Below are positions 16,358 to 24,701 of a stretch of 53,805 bases of DNA, piece after piece. Within the stretch, counting starts at the first letter, position 1; each line of letters starts with the position of its first letter. Made by a program: the position numbers and the translations under genes. The DNA is from Clostridia bacterium (GTDB lineage Bacteria > Bacillota > Clostridia > Oscillospirales > CAG-272), in NCBI GenBank assembly GCA_017625065.1, contig JAGALS010000010.1:1-53805 (forward strand). Direction: 5' to 3'. Below the pieces are notes generated by a model that ran no database searches, was not told the DNA's origin, and saw only the letters and a program-made list of their open reading frames with translations.

Positions 16358-18745
16358 TTATTTTAGCTCCACCACGGTCACTCCGCCATCCCCCTCGCCG
16401 TACTGACCGATACGGAAGGACGCGATACGGCGGTCATTTTTCAGATATTTCCACAAAGCGACGCGCAAGGCACCCGTTCCCTTTCCGTGGATGAGGCGCA
16501 CGGTATGAAAGCCGGCGAGATTTGCAGTGTCAAGATATTTGTCCACCATAAACCATGCCTCATCGCCCGTTTTGCCGCGCAGGTCGATCTCGTCGCGGAA
16601 ATCGCGTGAAATATTGGCACGGAAATCACGTACCGAGGTCTTTTTCTCACCGCTTTTCACTGTGGCTTCGCCTTCGATCAAACGCAGATTGGAAACCTTT
16701 GATTTGGTGCGTATGATGCCCGCCTGCACCATCACGTTACCGCCGTGATCGGGGTCGGAGAGAAGCACACCCTTTTTGTCGATATCGACAAGATAGACCT
16801 CGTCGCCCTTACGCAAGGGGCGCGGGAGCTGATAGGAATCGTTGCTGCGCTCTTCTACGGGATTAAAGCGGCTTTCGTTTTCCTTCAAGTGCGCACGCAC
16901 GGCACGGCGCGTGGCATCCAGATGCTCGCCCAAGCGCTCGGACTCGCGCTCACGGCGTACCTGCTCCAATTGTCCGAATACAAACTCGCTTGAAGCGCGT
17001 GCGCTTTCCACCAAGGCGGTCGCCTTGCTTTGTGCGTCGTTCAGCAGCTTATCGGCTTGCGCTTTCGTACGGTCGGTGATCTTTTTAGCATCCGACAGCT
17101 GTATTTCAAGCTCCGCGCGCAATCTTGCCGCTTCGGCACGGTCACGCTCCATTTCGATACGAGCCTCTTCCAGCTTTTCGATCACCGCCTCAAATCGGCG
17201 GTTTTCCCCGCTGATCAGCGACTTGGCATCCGCCACAACTCTTGGCGGCAGCCCAAGCTTTTCGGAAATGGCAAACGCGTTAGATTTACCCGGCGTACCG
17301 ATGACTAGCTTATAAGTGGGGCGCAGTGTCGCCACATCAAACTCACAGGATGCGTTCTGCACGCCGTCGGTTTCAAGGGCATACGCCTTCAGCTCCGCAT
17401 AGTGCGTGGTAAGCGCCGAGAGCGCGCCCGATCGGCGCACCTCACTGACGATAGCGACCGCAAGCGCCGCACCCTCCACGGGGTCGGTGCCGGCCCCCAG
17501 CTCGTCAAACAACACAAGCGCATTCGGCGAGAGGTCATTGACCATAGAAACGATATGCACCATATGCGAGGAGAAGGTAGAAAGCGATTGCTCAATGCTC
17601 TGTTCGTCGCCAAGATCCACTAAAATGCGGTCAAACAAGCACAGCTCGCTTCCCTCGTCGGCGGGAATGAACAACCCCGCCTGCGCCATCAGAGAAAACA
17701 GTCCCAATGTTTTCAAGGTTACGGTCTTGCCGCCCGTATTTGGTCCCGTGATAATGAGTGTATCCCACTCACCGCCAAGCGACACATTGATCGGTACCAC
17801 GCGGTCGCGGTCAATGAGGGGATGCCTTGCGTTGATCAGCCTGACACGGCGTTCAGCAGAGATCGCGGGCGCTGTTGCGGACATTTTTTCTGCCAGCTTG
17901 CCGCACGAAAAAACAAAAGCGAGCTCATTTATATTCTGATAATTGAGCGAAAGAGCGCTTACTTGCGATGCGACCAGGGCGGACAGGTCTGCCAGCACGC
18001 GGTCGATCTCGTACTGCTCCTTGCCCTCCAGCATACGCAGCTCGTTATTGGCATCCACCACCGCCATCGGCTCCACAAAAATAGTCGCGCCCGATGAAGA
18101 CGTGTCGTGAATGAGACCCTTGATCTCGTTCTTGCTTTCCACGCGAACGGGAACCACGTAACGCCCGTTTCGCATGGTCACGATATTTTCCTGCAACGCC
18201 TTGGAATAGGTGGTGCTTGTGATATAATGCTGCAACGTGTCTTTTATTTTGTTGTTGGTCTGACGGATCTTGCGACGAATATCGGCAAGCGCCGGGCTTG
18301 CCTCATCGGCGATCACATCCTCCGCGATAATGGCGCGGTAGATGCGATCCTCCAATCTGCGATCGGGCAAAAGGCGTTCAAAGATCTCATCGAGCACGGT
18401 CTCAAAATGGCGATTGACACGAATATAGTCAAGCAAGCCGCGCGCAGTGCGAAGGATATTGCCCACGTCAAGCAGCTCTCGTGTGGAAAGCGTTGCGCCC
18501 TTCCCTGCGCGATCCAGCGCCTCGGAAATATCCGTCACCGAGCCAAAGGACGGCATACCCTTATCGGAAAGCAAGCGACAGGCATCCCCCGTGCGCGTGA
18601 GACGCCGCTTCACGGTGTCCTCATCATCGTCGGGAAGCAACGACAAAGCAAGCTCCTTTGAGCCCGCAGTCGGCGCGCAGGCAGCAAGCAGCTTTAATAT
18701 TTCGTCAAACTCTAATTTCTTTTGTGTCTTGCTATCGATCTTCAT
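16358..18745 (-). CDS. mutS2: Endonuclease MutS2
   Basis: 795-residue MutS2. The family suppresses homologous recombination and, in B. subtilis, helps rescue collided ribosomes. A core and clamp region (1-300) leads to the ATPase with Walker A GPNTGGKTVTLKT and Walker B ALVLFDELGAGTDP, then a coiled coil (about 515-640) and a C-terminal Smr nuclease domain with EIDLRGKTGDEA and HGKGTGALR. The ATG at 18745 has GCGAGGT just upstream; the alternative TTG at 18757 lies before that site. It is the last gene of the yqfC-to-mutS2 run, 49 bases after recO. Confidence 0.95.
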   Translation of the reverse strand: MKIDSKTQKKLEFDEILKLLAACAPTAGSKELALSLLPDDDEDTVKRRLTRTGDACRLLSDKGMPSFGSVTDISEALDRAGKGATLSTRELLDVGNILRTARGLLDYIRVNRHFETVLDEIFERLLPDRRLEDRIYRAIIAEDVIADEASPALADIRRKIRQTNNKIKDTLQHYITSTTYSKALQENIVTMRNGRYVVPVRVESKNEIKGLIHDTSSSGATIFVEPMAVVDANNELRMLEGKEQYEIDRVLADLSALVASQVSALSLNYQNINELAFVFSCGKLAEKMSATAPAISAERRVRLINARHPLIDRDRVVPINVSLGGEWDTLIITGPNTGGKTVTLKTLGLFSLMAQAGLFIPADEGSELCLFDRILVDLGDEQSIEQSLSTFSSHMVHIVSMVNDLSPNALVLFDELGAGTDPVEGAALAVAIVSEVRRSGALSALTTHYAELKAYALETDGVQNASCEFDVATLRPTYKLVIGTPGKSNAFAISEKLGLPPRVVADAKSLISGENRRFEAVIEKLEEARIEMERDRAEAARLRAELEIQLSDAKKITDRTKAQADKLLNDAQSKATALVESARASSEFVFGQLEQVRRERESERLGEHLDATRRAVRAHLKENESRFNPVEERSNDSYQLPRPLRKGDEVYLVDIDKKGVLLSDPDHGGNVMVQAGIIRTKSKVSNLRLIEGEATVKSGEKKTSVRDFRANISRDFRDEIDLRGKTGDEAWFMVDKYLDTANLAGFHTVRLIHGKGTGALRVALWKYLKNDRRIASFRIGQYGEGDGGVTVVELK

Positions 18746-18794
18746 GGTACCTCGCAAACAAATTTACGCGTTTTGTACGGTTTTTTTAATACCG

Positions 18795-19610
18795 TTACTT
18801 CTTTTTCGTTATTGCTTCCAGCTTTTTCAGATTTTCCAAGCCCTGAAATCCACGTTCCAGATGATGCAGCAAATAGCACTCTGCGGCACGGGAAAATTCC
18901 TCCTTTTCTCTCTCATCGGTGATGCGAAAAGAAAACAATCGTTTGGCGTCTGCCTCCACAACATAGCGCAAGGCGGTGGCGCTGCCGGGGGACAAAGGAC
19001 ATAAAACATTCCGCCCGCCAAGCTCGTCCACCTCGGGAATCGGGCGCAGTGCCTCCTTTTTTTGAAGGCAGCCTTGACATACAAAAGCGCCGTTCATCAC
19101 GTCAAGATATCCGTTCCCCGTGACAGGGGTATGGCAATGACGGCAAGTGTGCAATTCGGGCGTAAATCCTCCAATGCAGGCAGCCCGCATCTCAAATGCG
19201 CCCTTGATCAAAGCATTTTCGCCCTTCCCCATATGTAACATATGCAAGGCATTTAATACTAGAGGCAGGATATCCCCTGCGGGCTGTCTCTCATCGGAAA
19301 GCTCCGTCGCGACCTCGCAAAAATAGGCGGCAAGAAAGGGCTTTTCCAGATCGTATCGAAGCCCTGCAAACGCCTCGATCGTGCTGGCGCTTTTGATCCA
19401 TTTCACGCCGCCCTTCTCGTAATATTCCACGCTGCTCCACGCGAAGGGCTCGGTCGCCACCGCTTCACGGCGGCGCATAGAATGCGCGCCCTTCAAGATG
19501 GCATAAAAACGCCCGTAATCGGCTGTAAGAACCGTCAAAAGCTGATCGTTATCGCCCCGATCAACGGCGCGCAGGATCAGCGAATCGGCACTGAAATGCT
19601 GCACGGTCAA
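18795..19610 (-). CDS. recO: DNA repair protein RecO
   Basis: 271-residue RecO, which with RecR loads RecA on SSB-coated DNA. The N-terminal OB fold (LILRAVDRGDNDQLLTVLTADYG) leads to a helical domain; a Cys4 zinc site is formed by CRHC and CQGC near residues 150 and 180. The reading frame starts with TTG at 19610, overlapping the era stop (TTGA), with GAGGAAAA just upstream. A GTG two codons later has better spacing and is equally possible. In operon with era. Confidence 0.93.
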   Translation of the reverse strand: MTVQHFSADSLILRAVDRGDNDQLLTVLTADYGRFYAILKGAHSMRRREAVATEPFAWSSVEYYEKGGVKWIKSASTIEAFAGLRYDLEKPFLAAYFCEVATELSDERQPAGDILPLVLNALHMLHMGKGENALIKGAFEMRAACIGGFTPELHTCRHCHTPVTGNGYLDVMNGAFVCQGCLQKKEALRPIPEVDELGGRNVLCPLSPGSATALRYVVEADAKRLFSFRITDEREKEEFSRAAECYLLHHLERGFQGLENLKKLEAITKKK

Positions 19611-20494
19611 TTTTCCTCGCGATAACCGAAGTTACCGACCGCCGCACGGCTATCGCGCCAATTTTCCTTGACCTTGACCCACAAATTGAGATAAACCTTT
19701 GTTCCAAACAGCTTTTCCAGATCCTCGCGCGCATAGGTTCCCACACGCTTGAGCTCAGCGCCGTTCTTGCCGACGATGATGCCCTTGTGGGATGCCTTTT
19801 CACAAAAGATCTCGGCGCGGATACGAATGAGCGTATCCTCATCCTTGAATTCCTCAATCACCACGGCGATACCGTGGGGGATCTCCTTATCCAAGGTACG
19901 CAGCAGCTTTTCGCGGATGATCTCCGCCGCCATCTGGCGCTCAGGCTGGTCGGTGATCATATCCTCCGGGAAGAAAAAGGGCGATTCGGGAAGCAGCTTT
20001 TCGCACTCGGAAAGCAGCGCATCCAAAAGCTGACCGTTTTTGGCGCAGATCGGCACAACGGCCGCAAAATCGTGCAATGCTGCATAGGTTTTGATGCATT
20101 CCGCGATCTCGGACGCGTTATACAGATCGGTCTTATTGAGCGACAGCACCGCGGGAACGCCCGATTGCTTCAAATAGGTGATGACGTTTTCCTCGACCTT
20201 GGTAACGGGCTTGCCGGGATCGACCATCAGGATCACCGCATCGGCTTCGATCATAGAGGACTTTGCCGTTTCCATCATAAAATCGCCAAGGGAATTCTGC
20301 GGGCGGTGCATACCGGGGGTGTCCACAAAAATGAACTGTGCCTCGTCTTTTGTCAAAATGCCGACGATACGGTTACGCGTGGTCTGCGGTTTTGCCGAAA
20401 CGATAGCGATCTTCTCGCCAAGCAATGCGTTCAAAAGTGTCGATTTGCCCACGTTCGGACGTCCGACGATAGCAATATATCCTGCCTTTGTCAT
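19607..20494 (-). CDS. era: GTPase Era
   Basis: 295-residue Era, which binds the 3' end of 16S rRNA and monitors 30S maturation. G1 GRPNVGKST, G3 DTPGMH, G4 NKTD and the switch region are intact; the C-terminal KH domain contains GIIVGKNGAELKRVG. GGAGGAG precedes the ATG, which overlaps the ybeY stop by ATGA. The order phoH-ybeY-era-recO is widely conserved in Firmicutes. Confidence 0.97.
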   Translation of the reverse strand: MTKAGYIAIVGRPNVGKSTLLNALLGEKIAIVSAKPQTTRNRIVGILTKDEAQFIFVDTPGMHRPQNSLGDFMMETAKSSMIEADAVILMVDPGKPVTKVEENVITYLKQSGVPAVLSLNKTDLYNASEIAECIKTYAALHDFAAVVPICAKNGQLLDALLSECEKLLPESPFFFPEDMITDQPERQMAAEIIREKLLRTLDKEIPHGIAVVIEEFKDEDTLIRIRAEIFCEKASHKGIIVGKNGAELKRVGTYAREDLEKLFGTKVYLNLWVKVKENWRDSRAAVGNFGYREEN

Positions 20495-20961
20495 TTTTGC
20501 TCCTCCGTAATGCCAAGCCCCATCGCATCGACAATGGCGGTCTGTCTTTTTCTCATATCCTTGTCCTCTTCCTCACTGTTCACGTGGTCGTAGCCAAGCA
20601 GATGAAGTGTGGAATGAACGGTCAGAAAAGCGCACTCGCGCTCAAAGCTGTGCCCGAACTCCTCTGCCTGGGCGCGGCATTTCTCAAGGGATATCACAAT
20701 ATCGCCGAGCATACGCGTGCCGTCGGCTCCTTTCTCAAACAACGGAAAGGAAAGCACGTCGGTCGGCGCGTCCTTTTCGCGATACTCGCGGTTGATGGCA
20801 CGGATGCCCTCGTTATCGGTAAAGGTCACGGAGACCTCGCTGTGCCCTTCCTTGCCTTCATAATCAAGCGTTGCCAAAATCGCGGAGCGGATCAGCATTT
20901 TCATGCTATAGGTCACGGGCTCGCTGCTTTGCATATTCTCAAAGTAAATACGTAATGTCAT
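20491..20961 (-). CDS. ybeY: Endoribonuclease YbeY (rRNA maturation factor)
   Basis: 156-residue metal-dependent RNase needed for 16S 3'-end maturation and ribosome quality control. The zinc motif H-x3-H-x5-H is present as HSTLHLLGYDH, preceded by INREYREKDAPTDVLSFP. Its start overlaps the phoH stop and its own stop overlaps the era start, so the three are translationally coupled. Confidence 0.96.
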   Translation of the reverse strand: MTLRIYFENMQSSEPVTYSMKMLIRSAILATLDYEGKEGHSEVSVTFTDNEGIRAINREYREKDAPTDVLSFPLFEKGADGTRMLGDIVISLEKCRAQAEEFGHSFERECAFLTVHSTLHLLGYDHVNSEEEDKDMRKRQTAIVDAMGLGITEEQK

Positions 20962-21959
20962 TTGCTTGTCCTTTCGCCTTTCTTTTGTCTTTGCTGCTCG
21001 CGCTCAAAGCGCTCGTACGCTAAAATGATCTTTTGCACCAGCTTGTGGCGCACCACGTCGCGATCGCTGAACTGATGGATCACGATATCGTCAATGCCCG
21101 CGATGATCCTGACCGCCATCGCAAGTCCGCTTTTTTGCCCAGACGGCAGATCAGTCTGGGTGAGGTCGCCCGTAACCACCGCCTTGGAGTGAAAACCAAG
21201 ACGTGTCAAAAACATTTTCATTTGCTCGGGGGTGGCGTTTTGTGCCTCGTCCAAAATGATGAAGGAGTCGTCGAGCGTACGTCCGCGCATATAGGCAAGC
21301 GGCGCAACCTCGATCACACCCTTTTCCACCATTTTGGCATAATTTTCAGCCCCCATCATTTCATACAAAGCATCGTAAAGTGGGCGCAAATAGGGGTCGA
21401 TCTTGCTTTGCAGGTCGCCCGGCAAAAAGCCAAGCTTTTCGCCTGCCTCGATCGCAGGGCGGGTCAGAATGATGCGATTGACATCCCCCGCCCGCAGTGC
21501 CTTGACCGCCATAGCGACCGCAAGAAAGGTCTTGCCCGTTCCCGCAGGTCCAACGCCAAGCACGATCGTATTTTTTTGAATGGCTTCCACGTATTTTCTT
21601 TGCCCCACGGTCTTTGCCTTCACGGGCTTGCCGCGGCTGGTGAGACAGATGGTGCTGTCGTCAAGCGCTTCCAGCGCCTCTGATTCACCATCCTTCACCA
21701 TACCGATGATGTATGACACGCGTTGCTCGGGGATCGCCTCGGCACGTTCCGCCTCCTCGCGCAAGCGGTGCAGTGCGGTCGATGCCAAACGGACACCGTC
21801 TTCCGTACCCGTGATGACGATCGCATCTCCGTCCCCTTGCGAGCGGTTTTGAATATCCACGCCAAACGCCGCCTCCAGATCGCGCACGTGGGCATCTCCC
21901 ACACCGAAAATACGCGCTGTGATCTCGCTTTGATCGATCTTAATAACTTCTCTTGCCAT
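20958..21959 (-). CDS. phoH: PhoH family ATPase
   Basis: 333-residue PhoH-like (PhoL/YbeZ) ATPase. Walker A GPAGTGKTFLAVA near residue 140 and Walker B FIILDEAQNATPEQMKMF near 235 are intact. An N-terminal KH-like segment precedes the ATPase. The family acts with YbeY in RNA metabolism, matching the neighbour. AAAGGAT precedes the ATG; 10 bases separate it from the yqfD stop. Confidence 0.95.
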   Translation of the reverse strand: MAREVIKIDQSEITARIFGVGDAHVRDLEAAFGVDIQNRSQGDGDAIVITGTEDGVRLASTALHRLREEAERAEAIPEQRVSYIIGMVKDGESEALEALDDSTICLTSRGKPVKAKTVGQRKYVEAIQKNTIVLGVGPAGTGKTFLAVAMAVKALRAGDVNRIILTRPAIEAGEKLGFLPGDLQSKIDPYLRPLYDALYEMMGAENYAKMVEKGVIEVAPLAYMRGRTLDDSFIILDEAQNATPEQMKMFLTRLGFHSKAVVTGDLTQTDLPSGQKSGLAMAVRIIAGIDDIVIHQFSDRDVVRHKLVQKIILAYERFEREQQRQKKGERTSK

Positions 21960-21969
21960 ACATATCCTT

Positions 21970-23145
21970 TCAATGATTTACTGTGACCTTGATCTCTGCC
22001 GTTTCGGCAATATCCTCCTCACACACCACGGTGCAGATCAACGTAATGCCGTCGGCATCCGCGACGAGCTCCACCGTACGCTCCAGCATACTGCGCCCCA
22101 CACTGTCCTGTGAGAGCTGTCGCTCCAGCTCGGCATATGCGAGCTCGCATGCCTGTACCCCGTCGCGCACAGCGGGCCGTAGCTCATATTCCGCGACGTC
22201 ACTGACGATAAATCCGATGGGCAGCTGCCGACCATCAGATAAGGTCCACCAATTCACATTAGTTATTATATCATAACTGTTACCTATATTTCTAGTGTTT
22301 TTAAAAAGTTTTCCTCGCTTTGTGAAAAAAAGTAGCGAAATTTCTTTCCCCGTCCTGCCCGTATAGACCTTTTCTTCGTATGCAAAGGGCACATTAACGG
22401 TATAGGTGTGAACAGTGCGCGCCAAGACCTGCCCTGCAGCACGGGTGATACGGTAGCCGTGCTTTTCACTGTCGATCACACCGCCCGCCAGGATCTGACC
22501 CGCCCTGACGACATCACCCTCGCTCACCAGACACTCCCCCTCAAAAATGAGGGGCAAGGTGATGACACCGTCGCATTTTGCCACAAGATTTGCGGGGGGT
22601 GGGACTGCGGCTTGCGGAGCTTCGGCTGTTTCACGAACCTGCACATATGCAACCGTTCCGCGCAGATTGACGGTTGCAAAGGCGATGCGGCCGTCTCCAC
22701 GGCGGAGCTCGATCGCCACCGCTTCGCGGTCGAGCCTTGGCAAAAAGCTGCCGCACGAAAGGCCTGCGGCAGCAAGCTCCGAAATGATCTCCTCGGTCTC
22801 GACCGTTTCGTTTCCCTGCACCTCAACATCCCATACAAAAAGGCGAGACACGAACAAAAGCGACAGGGCTAAAGCAAGGCCGCAAATAAGCCCGGGGCGA
22901 TGAGAAAGCCTTGCAAAAAAAACGGGAAGCCCACCTCTGTTGACCTCTGTTAGCTTTGGATTCTTTTTTGAAAGGCGCAAAGCGGAAAAAAGTGTGCAGG
23001 TAAAGCCGATTTTGCCGTTTTTCTCATACCGTCTGACCCTTTTTGGCGAAATTCCTTCGGCGCGGAGACCCTCAAAAAGAGCAGTTGCATCCTCGGCGTC
23101 GACCTCAAAATCCACAAAGCCGAGCAAAAAAAGATCAATTCTCAT
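21970..23145 (-). CDS. yqfD: Sporulation protein YqfD
   Basis: 391 residues. YqfD is a sporulation membrane protein of the SigE regulon whose biochemical role is unknown. A cytoplasmic N-terminus is followed by one membrane segment (LICGLALALSLLFVSRLFVW, about 85-105) and a large exported domain starting with a POTRA-like stretch (VQGNETVETEEIISELAAAGL). The ATG at 23145 has GGCGAGGT just upstream; the TTG at 23166 would give a longer overlap with yqfC and lacks a site. It overlaps yqfC by 11 bases. Confidence 0.93.
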   Translation of the reverse strand: MRIDLFLLGFVDFEVDAEDATALFEGLRAEGISPKRVRRYEKNGKIGFTCTLFSALRLSKKNPKLTEVNRGGLPVFFARLSHRPGLICGLALALSLLFVSRLFVWDVEVQGNETVETEEIISELAAAGLSCGSFLPRLDREAVAIELRRGDGRIAFATVNLRGTVAYVQVRETAEAPQAAVPPPANLVAKCDGVITLPLIFEGECLVSEGDVVRAGQILAGGVIDSEKHGYRITRAAGQVLARTVHTYTVNVPFAYEEKVYTGRTGKEISLLFFTKRGKLFKNTRNIGNSYDIITNVNWWTLSDGRQLPIGFIVSDVAEYELRPAVRDGVQACELAYAELERQLSQDSVGRSMLERTVELVADADGITLICTVVCEEDIAETAEIKVTVNH

Positions 23146-23431
23146 ACGTACCTCGCCCCTTGTCAAAGCCGATCTTGCAGATCAGTCCCTGCACCGTCAC
23201 GCTTCCTGCTTCAAACACCGTACACAAAAGTCCTATTCCCTCCACCGTCAACGTGACCTTGCCCAAAGAGAGAGAAATGCGATCGGCGCCGTACGAAAGA
23301 ATTTTTCGGCAGCCGCGCACCGTCAATTCATTCTGCCCCGACATCGAAAGTCCGAATCCGCCCGGCAATGCCTCACGCGGAATGTCCAATCGCTCGCCAA
23401 AGCGGGTAAAGAACTCCTTTTTTCGCCGCAT
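23135..23431 (-). CDS. yqfC: Sporulation protein YqfC (YabP/YqfC family)
   Basis: 98 residues of the YabP/YqfC family, recognisable from RLDIPREALPG and the repeated beta strands ELTVRGCRKILSY and VTVQGLICKIGF. It precedes yqfD as in most spore formers. AAAGGCGG lies 8 bases before the ATG. It is the first gene of the seven-gene run to mutS2; only 63 bases separate it from divergent ylbJ, so both are probably controlled by a mother-cell sigma factor, though I could not assign clean SigE boxes. Confidence 0.92.
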   Translation of the reverse strand: MRRKKEFFTRFGERLDIPREALPGGFGLSMSGQNELTVRGCRKILSYGADRISLSLGKVTLTVEGIGLLCTVFEAGSVTVQGLICKIGFDKGRGTYEN

Positions 23432-23494
23432 AGAAAAAACCGCCTTTTCATAGAATGTACTGCTACCCTATGCAAACAAAAGGAGGTTTAGACC

Positions 23495-24610
23495 GTGAAA
23501 CGCCGCTTATCGGGACTTGGCTCCACTGTCTTTTTATTATTCGGATTTTTTCTTCTGCTTCTGCTCCTAACCAATTCCCAAATCGCGATGGACGGTATTC
23601 GACAGGGGCTATCGCTTTGTACCGAGACGCTTTTCCCGTCGCTATTCCCTTTTCTTGTGCTATCGGAATTGCTTGTCGCAAGGCGAGCGGGCGAAGTGCT
23701 TGGAAAGGTGTTTTTTCACCCCGTTTCGGCACTTTTTGGAGTATCCGGCAGTGGCGCGACAGCACTTTTGCTCGGTATGCTGTGCGGATATCCGGTCGGC
23801 ACAAGCACTGCCGTAGCGTTATACCGACAAGGGGAGCTTTCAAAAGAAGAGGTGAAACGTCTCATCCTTTTTGCCAACAATCCAAGCTCGGGCTTTCTGA
23901 TCGGGGCGGTCGGAAAGGCTTTGTTTGGAAACAGCGGTGCCGGGCTTGCACTTTGGCTCATTGCGTGGATATCCGCCGGATTGATCGGTATTTTCCTTCG
24001 CATCGTTCTCGGAAAAGTGCCCGAAATAGCCAAAACACCCACAAACGGTATCCAAAAACCGCCATCCGTTTCAGACTTCACGGGTAGTGTGACACGCGGC
24101 CTTTATGCACTTCTGCAGGTCTTTGCCTTCGTTCTCTTTTTCACTTGTGTGGCGAGCTGCTTGACGCCTATCCTTTCCATATTACAGCTGCCCGTCGGCG
24201 TGAATGTCGCGCTACACGGACTCCTTGAGATCACCTCGGGCATCAGCTGCGCCGTCACGATGCTCTCCCCCGCAGATGCATTTCGTTTTTCTGCATTCTT
24301 TGTCGGCTTTGCAGGGCTGTCGGTCTGCTTGCAGCTTTTTTCCATAGCGGAAGATCTGCATCTTCGATTATCTCCCTATCTCCTCGCCAAAGTGGCACAG
24401 GGTGGGCTTTGCTTGTTGCTTGCCGATCTCTATTTGCGGATCTTCCAACCCCATTTTGAGTTGACGGAGTGCATAACGACCTTTTCCCAAAACGTCATTC
24501 AACAGCGCCAAAGCATCCTTGTCTTGCTTTTTCTTCCGCTTGCCGTTCTTCTGATTTCCGCTTTTCAAAAGCTCGCTTCCCTGAAAAAAGAGAAACGGCT
24601 GTTGCGCTAA
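23495..24610 (+). CDS. ylbJ: Sporulation integral membrane protein YlbJ
   Basis: 371-residue YlbJ with about eight membrane segments and two nucleoside-recognition (Gate-like) halves; SLCTETLFPSLFPFLVLSELL and GMLCGYPVGTSTAVALY are characteristic. In B. subtilis it is SigE-dependent and needed for stable spores. It starts with GTG preceded by AGGAGG 8 bases upstream. A terminator hairpin overlaps its stop codon. Confidence 0.93.
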   Translation: MKRRLSGLGSTVFLLFGFFLLLLLLTNSQIAMDGIRQGLSLCTETLFPSLFPFLVLSELLVARRAGEVLGKVFFHPVSALFGVSGSGATALLLGMLCGYPVGTSTAVALYRQGELSKEEVKRLILFANNPSSGFLIGAVGKALFGNSGAGLALWLIAWISAGLIGIFLRIVLGKVPEIAKTPTNGIQKPPSVSDFTGSVTRGLYALLQVFAFVLFFTCVASCLTPILSILQLPVGVNVALHGLLEITSGISCAVTMLSPADAFRFSAFFVGFAGLSVCLQLFSIAEDLHLRLSPYLLAKVAQGGLCLLLADLYLRIFQPHFELTECITTFSQNVIQQRQSILVLLFLPLAVLLISAFQKLASLKKEKRLLR

Positions 24611-24624
24611 TGCAACAGCCGTTT
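24593..24624 (+). terminator. Hairpin overlapping the ylbJ stop codon
   Basis: A 13-base-pair perfect stem (24593-24605 with 24612-24624) and loop GCTAAT. The downstream U-tract is weak (TTTGTTGT), so termination efficiency is uncertain. Confidence 0.65.
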
Positions 24625-24701
24625 GTTGTATCATAAAAACTATGTTTTTTCCAACGGGCTCCGTACTATTTTCACCGATTTTCTTTCACGTGTTTTCCCG
24701 T

